From assembly GCA_002441055.1 (NCBI GenBank), contig DJWR01000229.1, positions 1 through 5,780 of the forward strand: 5,780 nucleotides of DNA, read 5' to 3'. The position numbers and the translations under genes are program-made. Positions 1 to 5,109 of this stretch are shown here, one piece after another; position 1 is the first letter of the stretch; the number at the start of each line of letters is the position of its first letter. Origin of the DNA: Caulobacteraceae bacterium UBA6225. Lineage in GTDB: Bacteria; Pseudomonadota; Alphaproteobacteria; Caulobacterales; Caulobacteraceae. The notes beneath the pieces are model-generated. The model worked only from the letters and a program-made list of their open reading frames with translations. It was not told the origin of the DNA and searched no databases.

Positions 1-254
1 AGGTAGGTCTTGCCGGTGCCGGCGGGGCCCAGGGCCAGGACCAGATTCTTAGCGTCGATGGCGGCGATCAACTCCTCCTGGCCCGGGGACTTGGCCTTGA
101 TCGTCTTGAGATAGCCCTGGTCGCGGCCCTCTTCGCCGGGGCCCAGCGGCGACCACCCCCGTTCGATGGGCAGCCGGCGGATTTTCGAATCGTCAAACTG
201 CTCGGCGTCGAAGGCGCCTTCGCGCAGTTGTCGCTTCAGGGCACGCTTGGTCAT
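1..254 (-). CDS. PhoH family ATPase, N-terminal part (cut by window edge)
   Basis: This is the first 84 codons of a PhoH-family P-loop ATPase; the rest lies beyond position 1. The family comprises cytoplasmic ATP-binding proteins linked to RNA metabolism and phosphate or stress responses; the exact role is unclear. The Walker A motif GPAGTGKT is at residues 76-83, preceded by a Gln-containing segment (SPGQEELIAAI, residues 56-66) and LVLAL, as expected in PhoH. The basic N-terminus (MTKRALKRQLR) and Walker A near residue 76 fit the short form of the family rather than the longer PhoL/YbeZ type. The ATG at 254-252 was chosen because GGAGG (264-260) lies 5 nt upstream; an in-frame ATG at 266-264 has no comparable site. 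The gene is divergent from the gamma-carbonic anhydrase gene. An intrinsic terminator ends 21 nt before its start, so leader attenuation or a separate upstream small transcript is possible. Confidence 0.9.
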   Translation of the reverse strand, partial: MTKRALKRQLREGAFDAEQFDDSKIRRLPIERGWSPLGPGEEGRDQGYLKTIKAKSPGQEELIAAIDAKNLVLALGPAGTGKTY

Positions 255-275
255 CAAAGCCTCCATGGGGGCATG

Positions 276-306
276 AAAAAGGGGCGAGTCCGAAGCGGAC
301 CGCCCC
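276..306 (-). terminator. Intrinsic terminator just upstream of phoH
   Basis: Read on the minus strand, the arms at 306-296 and 292-281 form an 11-bp GC-rich stem with one bulged base (287) and a 3-nt loop (CTT), followed directly by five T (280-276). This is a textbook rho-independent shape. It lies 21 nt before the phoH ATG and points towards it, with no convincing gene upstream on that strand. It therefore either ends a small RNA or acts as an attenuator in the phoH leader. Confidence 0.75.
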
Positions 307-512
307 TGGGGGGAGGACGACAGAGAAGAGGAGGGGGCCAGGGCCGCGCCAGGGGGCGACCCATCCCCGACGAACGCCGGGTCATCGGTGGCGAGGGAGC
401 CTCGCCGGGATCGAAAACGCAGCGCCATGCACTCCGTCCAACTCGAACCTTGCAGACCGGAAGCCGGTCCGGCGCGGATCGTCGGGGTATGATCCCTTCG
501 AATCGCATCGCA
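276..512 (-). ncRNA. Candidate small RNA or structured phoH leader
   Basis: The 325-nt gap 255-579 holds no convincing gene, but its minus strand is rich in structure. There is a 6-bp perfect hairpin (469-455, loop CTT), a 7-bp perfect hairpin (406-390, loop CTC), then a pure C/U-rich stretch apart from two G (337-308), then an intrinsic terminator. The C/U stretch carries CCUCC twice (334-330 and 316-312), the anti-Shine-Dalgarno motif seen in many alphaproteobacterial regulatory RNAs. The same motif could pair with the phoH ribosome site GGAGG (264-260). The 5' end near 512 is only a guess from a weak promoter match. I could not match this to a named RNA family such as tmRNA, 6S or SRP RNA. 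Confidence 0.35.
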
Positions 513-518
513 ACTATG

Positions 519-545
519 ATGCTAGCGTGGTTAACCGAGCCTGAA
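519..545 (-). promoter_or_regulatory. Candidate promoter for the phoH leader / small RNA
   Basis: On the minus strand TTCAGGC (545-539), a 12-nt spacer and GCTAGCAT (526-519) resemble the Caulobacter housekeeping promoter consensus TTGACGS-N10-14-GCTANAWC: 5 of 7 positions in the -35, and 6 of 8 in the -10 counting N. Initiation would fall near 512. The spacer contains the palindrome GGTTAACC (529-536), and the -10 core GCTAGC is itself palindromic, so it could also serve the opposite strand. Weak match by eye. Confidence 0.3.
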
Positions 546-579
546 GTGCGACGTTTTTGACAAGATATGGGGTGTGCGG

Positions 580-1110
580 ATGAGTGTCTTTAATTTGGGC
601 GATGTGGCTCCGCAGCTGCCGCCAGAGGGTCAATACTGGATTGCGCCTACGGCTGCTGTGATGGGTAATGTCATCCTCAAGCAAAACGCCTCAATATGGT
701 TCGGGGCGACCCTGCGCGGCGACAATGATCCGATCATTATTGGTGAGAACTCCAATATCCAGGATGGATCTGTTCTTCACACTGACACCGGCTCGCCCTT
801 GACCATTGGCCGCGACGTCACCGTTGGCCACATGGTGATGCTGCATGGCTGCACCATCGGCGACAACAGCCTGGTGGGGATCGGCTCGATCATCCTCAAT
901 GGGGCGAAGATCGGGAAGAACTGCCTGATCGGCGCCAACTGTCTGATCACCGAGGGCAAGGAAATCCCCGACAACAGCCTTGTGATGGGCGCGCCGGGCA
1001 AGGTGGTGCGCGAGGTCTCAGAGGGCCAGGCGAGGGTGCTGACCGCCTCAGCCCACCACTATGTGGAGAACTGGAAGCGCTATCACCGTGAGCTCGTTCG
1101 CACCGCCTGA
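580..1110 (+). CDS. Gamma-carbonic anhydrase-like hexapeptide-repeat protein (YrdA family)
   Basis: This 176-residue protein has the left-handed beta-helix of the gamma-class carbonic anhydrase/PaaY/YrdA family: repeated hexapeptides such as IGENSN, IGDNSL and IGKNCL fill residues 20-140, followed by a C-terminal helix (QARVLTASAHHYVENWKRY). The metal-binding histidines are present as H67 (SVLHTD), H84 and H89 (GHMVMLHG). The active-site partners R46, D48 and Q61 match Arg59, Asp61 and Gln75 of the archaeal enzyme Cam. The family binds zinc or iron as a cytoplasmic trimer; many bacterial members have weak or undetected CO2 hydration activity, so the true role is open. The ATG at 580 is preferred over the in-frame GTG at 574; only a weak purine stretch (GGGG, 569-572) lies upstream. 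The first 68 codons use A/T at the third position far more often (29/68) than the rest (13/108). The gene converges with the thioesterase gene. Confidence 0.92.
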   Translation: MSVFNLGDVAPQLPPEGQYWIAPTAAVMGNVILKQNASIWFGATLRGDNDPIIIGENSNIQDGSVLHTDTGSPLTIGRDVTVGHMVMLHGCTIGDNSLVGIGSIILNGAKIGKNCLIGANCLITEGKEIPDNSLVMGAPGKVVREVSEGQARVLTASAHHYVENWKRYHRELVRTA

Positions 1111-1120
1111 GGCGGAGGGC

Positions 1121-1924
1121 TTAAAAAACCCGCAGGATCATCGACTGGCTGGCGGTGGCCATCAGTTCCCCGTCCTGGGCGAACAGGGCCATGCTCCCGT
1201 GGCCAAACCCGCCGTGCACCCCATCGATGCGGATGTCGCAGAGCACCCAGTCGGTGGGGACCATCCGACGATAGCGGATGGTGTTGTCCAGGCTGTTGCC
1301 GCCGGCGTTCAGCTGCAGGGCGTTGCCGAGCGCCCCGGGCACGAAGTCCGCCACGATGGCCAGGAAGGTGGAGTCGATGGGCAGGCCTTCCCGCGACCGG
1401 ACCCAGAGCAGCAGGCGGCCGTCGCTGGCCGGTTCGCCGGCGCTCGCTCCGCCATAGCGACCCTTGGCCACCCGCACCTCGATGCGGCTGTGCAGGTCAT
1501 CGCCGCCGCCGCGCCAATGGCCGGCCTCCACGCAGTCGTCAGGGGCGGGGGCCTCTGGCGCCTGAACCCACTGGGTCGAATGCTCGCTTTCCCGGGCCCC
1601 CAGGGCGGCGTTGACCGTGAAGATCTCCTTGTCGCCCACATGGCCGATCACCCGGGCCTGGCTGTTATACTTGCCTGAGGCCGGCACCCAGACGTCCAGG
1701 TCCACAATGCTGGGCGGCCGGGCGTAGGAGAGGTACTGGGCCGTCGCCCAGATGGCCGGCCGGCCGCAGGTGCGCTCCAGCGCCGCAATGGCCGCGGCCA
1801 TGCCCACCCCGCCGAACATGAAAAGGTTGTCCGGCGGCCCGACGCAAACCGCGGGGCTCAGCGGCAGCAGCCAGCGATGCGGATTGTGGGTCGCTTGCAG
1901 GTTGAAGAACAGGGGCTGGTTCAT
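1121..1924 (-). CDS. TesB-like acyl-CoA thioesterase (double hotdog)
   Basis: This 267-residue protein resembles acyl-CoA thioesterase II (TesB), which hydrolyses acyl-CoA to free acid and CoA in the cytoplasm. The first hotdog carries the helix region LFMFGGVGMAAAIAALER (residues 34-51) and AQYLSYARP (62-70), equivalent to the FGG...FLRPG region of TesB. The second hotdog has SLDNTIRYRR (211-220) and ends ATASQSMILRVF (256-267). D213 and Q260 line up with the catalytic Asp204 and Gln278 of E. coli TesB; the third residue, Thr228, seems not to be conserved (an Asp or Gly sits near there, by eye). The length is a little below the 286 residues of E. coli TesB. The ATG at 1924 has no clear Shine-Dalgarno sequence, so leaderless or weak initiation is possible. 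It is divergent from the membrane-protein pair and its stop lies 10 nt from the stop of the gamma-carbonic anhydrase gene. Its natural acyl substrate cannot be read from the sequence. Confidence 0.88.
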   Translation of the reverse strand: MNQPLFFNLQATHNPHRWLLPLSPAVCVGPPDNLFMFGGVGMAAAIAALERTCGRPAIWATAQYLSYARPPSIVDLDVWVPASGKYNSQARVIGHVGDKEIFTVNAALGARESEHSTQWVQAPEAPAPDDCVEAGHWRGGGDDLHSRIEVRVAKGRYGGASAGEPASDGRLLLWVRSREGLPIDSTFLAIVADFVPGALGNALQLNAGGNSLDNTIRYRRMVPTDWVLCDIRIDGVHGGFGHGSMALFAQDGELMATASQSMILRVF

Positions 1925-1938
1925 CGAGGTCGCTCACG

Positions 1939-2029
1939 GCCGCAGGGTGGGGGGCGGAACCTGTCCCAGGCGGTCGTGAACCTCAACCCGAACCTTCGTC
2001 GCAGGCGGCATTTTCCCGGTCGCAGGGTA
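1939..2029 (+). repeat. Four imperfect direct repeats in the divergent promoter region
   Basis: The 202-nt gap between the divergent thioesterase and TIGR02587 genes holds four similar 10-11-mers in the same orientation: GCCGCAGGGT (1939), GTCCCAGGCGG (1963), GTCGCAGGCGG (1998) and GTCGCAGGGTA (2019). Their shared core is GYCSCAGGSK. Start-to-start spacings are 24, 35 and 21 nt; the last is about two helical turns. They could be binding sites for a regulator of the divergent genes, or chance similarity in GC-rich DNA. I found no convincing -35/-10 pair in this gap. Confidence 0.35.
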
Positions 2030-2126
2030 TCGGGCGGGCGGCCCCTGTTGCGGGCGTGTTGGGAACCGAGGGGCGGGTTCAGACCTAAAGGCTTGGGCGT
2101 CTTGCGCTTCCGACCATAGGACTGTG

Positions 2127-2969
2127 ATGTCAGTAGCTTCCGCCACCAAAGGCGCCACGGGCGCCCATCCGGCCTTCTTGCGGGGACTCGGGCGGGCCTT
2201 TACCGGCGCGCTGATCTTCGCCTTGCCCATGCTGATGACCATGGAGATGTGGCGTCTCGGCTTCTACATGGACCCAGGGCGTCTGACCGTACTGCTGGCC
2301 CTGACTGTCCCGATGTTGGTGGGGCTTTCGCGATTTGGTGGGATGCGTCCCACAGCACGGCTGTGCGACGATGTGGCCGACGCCTTTGTCGTCCTGTTGG
2401 TGGCCGCCCTGGCCGCGACCGTGGTCCTCTACCTCTTCGGCGTTCTTTCTCCTGGGATGTCGGCCCGCGAGGTTGTGGGAAAGATCGTGCTGCAGACCGT
2501 CCCTGGCAGTTTCGGCGCCATGCTGGCCCGCAGCCAACTCGGCGGGGAGCCTGAGGCGCGGCGAGACAAGGACGCACCGACCTATTGGGGCGAGATGTTC
2601 CTGATGGGGGCGGGCGCGCTCTTCCTGTCCTTCAATATGGCGCCGACCGAGGAGATGGTGCTGATCACCTATAAGATGGCGCCGTGGCAGTCGGCAGCCC
2701 TGGCGGTGGTGTCCCTCGGACTGATGCACGCCTTTGTCTACACGCTGAACTTCCGTGGCGGTTCCGTGCGGCCTGGCCATATTCCGGCCTGGAGCGTCTT
2801 TGCGCGGTTCACCTGTGTTGGTTACGCCATCGTGCTTGGCGTCAGTCTGTTCACCCTGTGGGCCTTTGGGCGAACCGATGGCGACAGCCTGAGCAACATC
2901 ATCAGCGCCTGCATCGTCCTTGGCTTCCCCGGCGCGATCGGGGCGGCTTCGGCGAGGTTGCTGCTGTGA
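2127..2969 (+). CDS. TIGR02587 family (DUF2391) integral membrane protein
   Basis: This 280-residue inner-membrane protein matches my memory of family TIGR02587/DUF2391, of unknown function, described as spanning the membrane about seven times and encoded next to a TIGR02588 protein. Hydrophobic segments by eye are near residues 24-47, 53-70, 85-107, 155-173, 188-208, 225-247 and 257-280, seven in all. Between segments 3 and 4 lies a long charged loop (about 135-154, with EARRDKD). Segment 4 ends in FNMAPTEEM (169-177), a polar, acidic motif that looks like a functional site. Segment 7 ends at the extreme C-terminus. The ATG at 2127 was chosen over the GTG at 2124 because AGGA (2118-2121) is 5 nt upstream. 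Its stop overlaps the start of the next gene by 4 nt (GTGA), implying translational coupling and probably a physical complex. Transport, sensing or envelope maintenance are all possible; nothing in the sequence decides. Confidence 0.85.
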   Translation: MSVASATKGATGAHPAFLRGLGRAFTGALIFALPMLMTMEMWRLGFYMDPGRLTVLLALTVPMLVGLSRFGGMRPTARLCDDVADAFVVLLVAALAATVVLYLFGVLSPGMSAREVVGKIVLQTVPGSFGAMLARSQLGGEPEARRDKDAPTYWGEMFLMGAGALFLSFNMAPTEEMVLITYKMAPWQSAALAVVSLGLMHAFVYTLNFRGGSVRPGHIPAWSVFARFTCVGYAIVLGVSLFTLWAFGRTDGDSLSNIISACIVLGFPGAIGAASARLLL

Positions 2970-3400
2970 AGCGGCCGGCTGATCCGTCTGAAGCGGGCGA
3001 AACGAAGCCCGCTCAGGCCGCTCTGGAGAGCACATCGCCCTTGGAATGGGTGATCGCCGCCATGGGCGGCGCCCTGGTGGCCGCCACTCTGGCCTATCTG
3101 GTGATCTGCGCCATGGCCGAGCCGCCGCGGCCGCCCGCCGTGACCTTGTCGGTGACCTCCATCACGACGACCCCGGGGGGATATCTGGTATCCTTCCGCG
3201 CGGAGAACACCGGGGGACAGACGGCGGCTGGTTTGCAGATCACCGGCGAGCTTCGTGACGGTGAAGTTGTGGTGGAGAGCCGCGAGGCGACCTTGGATTA
3301 TCTGCCCCAGCAATCCGAACGCCGGGGTGGGTTGTTCTTCGCCCATGACCCAGCCGCCCATGAGGTCAGCCTTCGCGCTCACGGCTATGCTGACCCCTGA
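2966..3400 (+). CDS. TIGR02588 family protein, single-pass with periplasmic domain
   Basis: This 144-residue protein fits family TIGR02588, of unknown function, reported as the constant partner of TIGR02587. A polar N-terminal tail (1-25) is followed by one hydrophobic helix (LEWVIAAMGGALVAATLAYL, residues 26-45, extending to about 50) and then a Pro-rich linker (EPPRPP, 52-57). The rest is a beta-rich domain with GGYLVSFRAENTGGQTAAGL (71-90), EATLDYLPQQSERRGGLFF (107-125) and a C-terminal GYADP. The charged tail before the helix suggests N-inside, with the domain in the periplasm; the GGYLVSFRAENTGG segment recalls an Ig-like or fibronectin-like strand arrangement (inference). The start is GTG at 2966, inside the stop of the upstream gene (GTGA overlap), with CGAGG (2953-2957) 8 nt before it. 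Longer upstream versions of this reading frame only shadow the membrane gene. Confidence 0.85.
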   Translation: MKRPADPSEAGETKPAQAALESTSPLEWVIAAMGGALVAATLAYLVICAMAEPPRPPAVTLSVTSITTTPGGYLVSFRAENTGGQTAAGLQITGELRDGEVVVESREATLDYLPQQSERRGGLFFAHDPAAHEVSLRAHGYADP

Positions 3401-3451
3401 ACACCGGACCCTGAGTGGGCATAGCGCTGAGGTTCGCCAGCAGCGTTGGCC

Positions 3452-3479
3452 TTGGCGCAGGCCGCCGGCATGCTTACCT
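3452..3479 (+). promoter_or_regulatory. Weak candidate promoter for the yceI-like gene
   Basis: In the 131-nt gap 3401-3531, TTGGCGC (3452-3458), a 13-nt spacer and GCTTACCT (3472-3479) partly resemble the Caulobacter housekeeping consensus TTGACGS-N10-14-GCTANAWC. The -35 differs at one position and the -10 at four, so this is only a suggestion. It lies about 50 nt before the ATG. No clear terminator for the preceding operon is visible in the gap, so read-through is also possible. Confidence 0.22.
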
Positions 3480-3531
3480 CCGCAAGCTGGCGGGCGAAGG
3501 CGCCGCCCAAGGCATCAATGAGAGGTCGACT

Positions 3532-4149
3532 ATGAAATCCCAACTGCTGGCCGCCGTCGCGGCGATTGTTCTGGCCTCCCCCGTCCTGGCCCAGGCGCCG
3601 GCCATGCCGGGTCAGCCGGAAGCCGCCCGTGTCGCAGCCGGCAGCTACAAGGTCGACACCAACCACACCCAGGTCGTCTGGTCGGTGGATCATATGGGCT
3701 TCTCCACTCTCTATGGGATGGTTGGCGAGATGACCGGGACCCTGACCCTGGATCCCGCCAACCTGTCGGCGGCGAGCCTGTCGATCGACATCCCCCTGTC
3801 GGGCCTGACGGTGACGTCCGAAGGCTTCGGCCAGCACCTGGCCTCGGCCGACTTCTTCGAGGTGGAGAAGTTCCCCACCGCCAAATTCGTCTCCACCTCG
3901 GTGGTCGCGACCGGGAATGAGGCGAAGATCACCGGGGACCTGACCCTGCATGGAGTCACCAAGCCGGTGGTGCTGGACGCCAAGCTGATGGGCGCGGGAG
4001 TCAACCCGATGAACAAGGCGCAGACCGTGGGATTCACAGCCACCTCGACCCTGAAACGCAGCGACTTTGGCCTGGGCTATGCCGCTCCGGTGGTCTCTGA
4101 TGAGGTGGAGTTGAAGATCACCGCGGCCTTCGAACAGGCCGCCTCCTAA
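3532..4149 (+). CDS. YceI family periplasmic lipid-binding protein
   Basis: This 205-residue protein is a YceI-family member: a lipocalin-like eight-stranded barrel that binds isoprenoid or other long lipids, usually in the periplasm. Residues 1-20 form a Sec signal peptide (MKSQLLAAVAAIVLASPVLA) with AxA-type cleavage before Q21. Family hallmarks follow in order: YKVDTNHTQVVWSVDHMGFS (39-58), a FFEVEKFPTAKF segment (108-119), GDLTLHGVTKPV (135-146) and LKRSDFGLGY (174-183). The mature length of about 185 residues is typical. The ATG at 3532 was chosen because AGAGG (3521-3525) lies 6 nt upstream and the signal peptide begins exactly there; the longer in-frame start at 3415 would bury the signal peptide. 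The gene is followed by a strong hairpin, so it probably forms its own unit or ends the upstream one. No cytochrome b561 gene, a common YceI neighbour, is visible. The ligand is unknown. Confidence 0.93.
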   Translation: MKSQLLAAVAAIVLASPVLAQAPAMPGQPEAARVAAGSYKVDTNHTQVVWSVDHMGFSTLYGMVGEMTGTLTLDPANLSAASLSIDIPLSGLTVTSEGFGQHLASADFFEVEKFPTAKFVSTSVVATGNEAKITGDLTLHGVTKPVVLDAKLMGAGVNPMNKAQTVGFTATSTLKRSDFGLGYAAPVVSDEVELKITAAFEQAAS

Positions 4150-4160
4150 ACGCTCGTGGC

Positions 4161-4186
4161 CTGGCCGCCCCGTTTGGGGCGGCCAG
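4161..4186 (+). terminator. Perfect 11-bp hairpin after the yceI-like gene
   Basis: CTGGCCGCCCC (4161-4171) and GGGGCGGCCAG (4176-4186) pair without mismatch around the loop GTTT, 11 nt after the stop of the YceI gene. The downstream bases (ACCTGTCGTTG) are only modestly T-rich, so this is not a canonical intrinsic terminator. It may still terminate or pause transcription, or protect the mRNA 3' end. The remaining 80 nt up to the next ATG show a TTGACGG (4210-4216) but no matching -10 element. Confidence 0.6.
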
Positions 4187-4266
4187 ACCTGTCGTTGCCG
4201 TCGAAGAGCTTGACGGACGCAGGGGCGCCCTGGGGAAGGTTCTCCCAAAGACGACGGGAGGACGCC

Positions 4267-5049
4267 ATGGCTTACGACTTCATCTCCGTGGAGCGGGACG
4301 GACCGGTGACGGTGGTCACCCTGAACCGGCCTGAGGTGATGAACGCCCTGCATTCGCCGGCCCATCACGAGTTGCACGGCGCCTTCGACGCCTTCGCCGC
4401 TGATCCCGACCAGTGGGTGGCGATCGTCACCGGGGCAGGCGAGCGGGCCTTCTCGGCCGGCAACGATCTCAAGCACCAGGCCACCGGCGGCGGCATGGGG
4501 CTGCCGCCCTCAGGCTTCGCGGGCCTTACCGAGCGGTTCGACCTGACCAAGCCGCTGATCGCGGCGGTCAATGGGGTGGCCATGGGCGGCGGCTTCGAGA
4601 TCGCGCTGGCCTGCGATCTGATCATCGCCGCCGAGACAGCCACCTTCGCCCTGCCCGAGCCGCGCGTCGGCCTGGCGGCCCTGGCCGGGGGGCTGCACCG
4701 GCTGCCGCGCCAGATCGGCGAGAAGCAGGCCATGGGCATGATCCTCACCGGTCGGCGGGTCAGCGCCGCGGAGGGCCGCGAACTGGGCTTCGTCAATGAG
4801 GTGGTTCCGGCGGCTGATCTCATGACGGCGGCCAGGCGCTGGGCCGCGCAGATCTGCGAGCTCTCACCCATGTCGATCCGCGCCTCCAAGGAGGCGGTGT
4901 TCAAGGGCCTGGATGAGCCGAGTCTGCAAGCGGCCATGGCCGCTCAGATGCGCTATCCGGCGATTTCGGCCATGCTGCGGTCCGAGGACTTCAAGGAGGG
5001 CCCGATGGCCTTCGCCCAGAAGCGGCCGCCGCAATGGAAGGGCCGCTAG
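4267..5049 (+). CDS. CaiD-like enoyl-CoA hydratase/isomerase (crotonase family)
   Basis: This 260-residue crotonase-fold enzyme acts on acyl-CoA thioesters in the cytoplasm, normally as a hexamer of two trimers. Oxyanion-hole regions are AFSAGNDLK (61-69) and NGVAMGGGFEIALACD (102-117). Both catalytic glutamates of hydratases are present: E111 in GGGFE and E131 in LPEPRVG, matching Glu144 and Glu164 of rat enoyl-CoA hydratase. From memory it resembles E. coli CaiD (crotonobetainyl-CoA hydratase, 261 residues) more than FadB-type hydratases, with the shared segment GFAGLTERFDLTKPLIAAVN (83-102) and a C-terminus close to SEDxxEGPxAFAxKRxPxWKGR. No caiA, caiB, caiC or caiT gene is visible, so the substrate may be another enoyl-CoA and no gene symbol is given. 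The ATG at 4267 has GGGAGG (4256-4261) 5 nt upstream; the longer frame from 4156 runs through the hairpin. The next gene starts 60 nt downstream on the same strand, probably in one operon. Confidence 0.92.
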   Translation: MAYDFISVERDGPVTVVTLNRPEVMNALHSPAHHELHGAFDAFAADPDQWVAIVTGAGERAFSAGNDLKHQATGGGMGLPPSGFAGLTERFDLTKPLIAAVNGVAMGGGFEIALACDLIIAAETATFALPEPRVGLAALAGGLHRLPRQIGEKQAMGMILTGRRVSAAEGRELGFVNEVVPAADLMTAARRWAAQICELSPMSIRASKEAVFKGLDEPSLQAAMAAQMRYPAISAMLRSEDFKEGPMAFAQKRPPQWKGR

Positions 5050-5066
5050 GCTTCGCAACCAAATCA

Positions 5067-5078
5067 GGGCGCAAGCCC
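5067..5078 (+). other. Small GNRA-loop hairpin in the intergenic spacer
   Basis: GGGC-GCAA-GCCC forms a 4-bp stem capped by a GNRA-type tetraloop (GCAA), followed by a seven-A tract (5081-5087), in the 60-nt gap between the hydratase and the GMC oxidoreductase. It lacks a T-run in either orientation and is not a terminator. It may influence mRNA processing or expose the ribosome site just downstream, or may be chance. Confidence 0.3.
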
Positions 5079-5109
5079 ACAAAAAAAGCGTTCAGGGGAG
5101 GTCGGTTAC

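Noticed and set aside
254..508. 84-codon minus-strand ORF whose stop overlaps the phoH ATG (TGATG)
   Set aside because: The overlap looks like translational coupling, but the product is Pro/Arg-rich with no domain, it has no ribosome site, and it runs through the intrinsic terminator. Most likely chance in GC-rich DNA.
557..562. Perfect TTGACA on the plus strand before the gamma-carbonic anhydrase gene
   Set aside because: It is only 17 nt from the ATG, so the -10 and start site would lie inside the gene.
255..579. Possible two-piece tmRNA, 6S or SRP RNA in the phoH upstream gap
   Set aside because: No peptide-tag reading frame, CCA end, T-arm or SRP tetraloop motif could be identified.
1061..1678. 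205-codon plus-strand ORF opposite the thioesterase
   Set aside because: Antisense shadow; Ala/Gly/Val/His-rich with no domain.
2062..2066. GGAAC as a possible EcfG/SigT general-stress promoter for the TIGR02587/88 operon
   Set aside because: No CGTT-like -10 element 15-17 nt downstream; the other GGAAC at 1956 also fails.
2684..2965. Upstream extension of the TIGR02588 reading frame
   Set aside because: It lies out of frame inside TIGR02587 and encodes Arg/Trp/His-rich nonsense; the GTG at 2966 has a ribosome site and the family's start.
2130..3035. 301-codon minus-strand ORF opposite the TIGR02587 gene
   Set aside because: Low-complexity His/Gln/Gly/Arg composition, antisense to a clear membrane protein, and no ribosome site sought or needed.
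4210..4216. TTGACGG matching the Caulobacter -35 consensus before the hydratase gene
   Set aside because: No acceptable -10 element at the proper spacing.
3385..4476. 363-codon ORF on the minus strand across the YceI and hydratase genes
   Set aside because: Gly/His/Gln/Arg-rich with no recognisable fold and exactly antisense to two well-supported genes; a GC-rich shadow frame.
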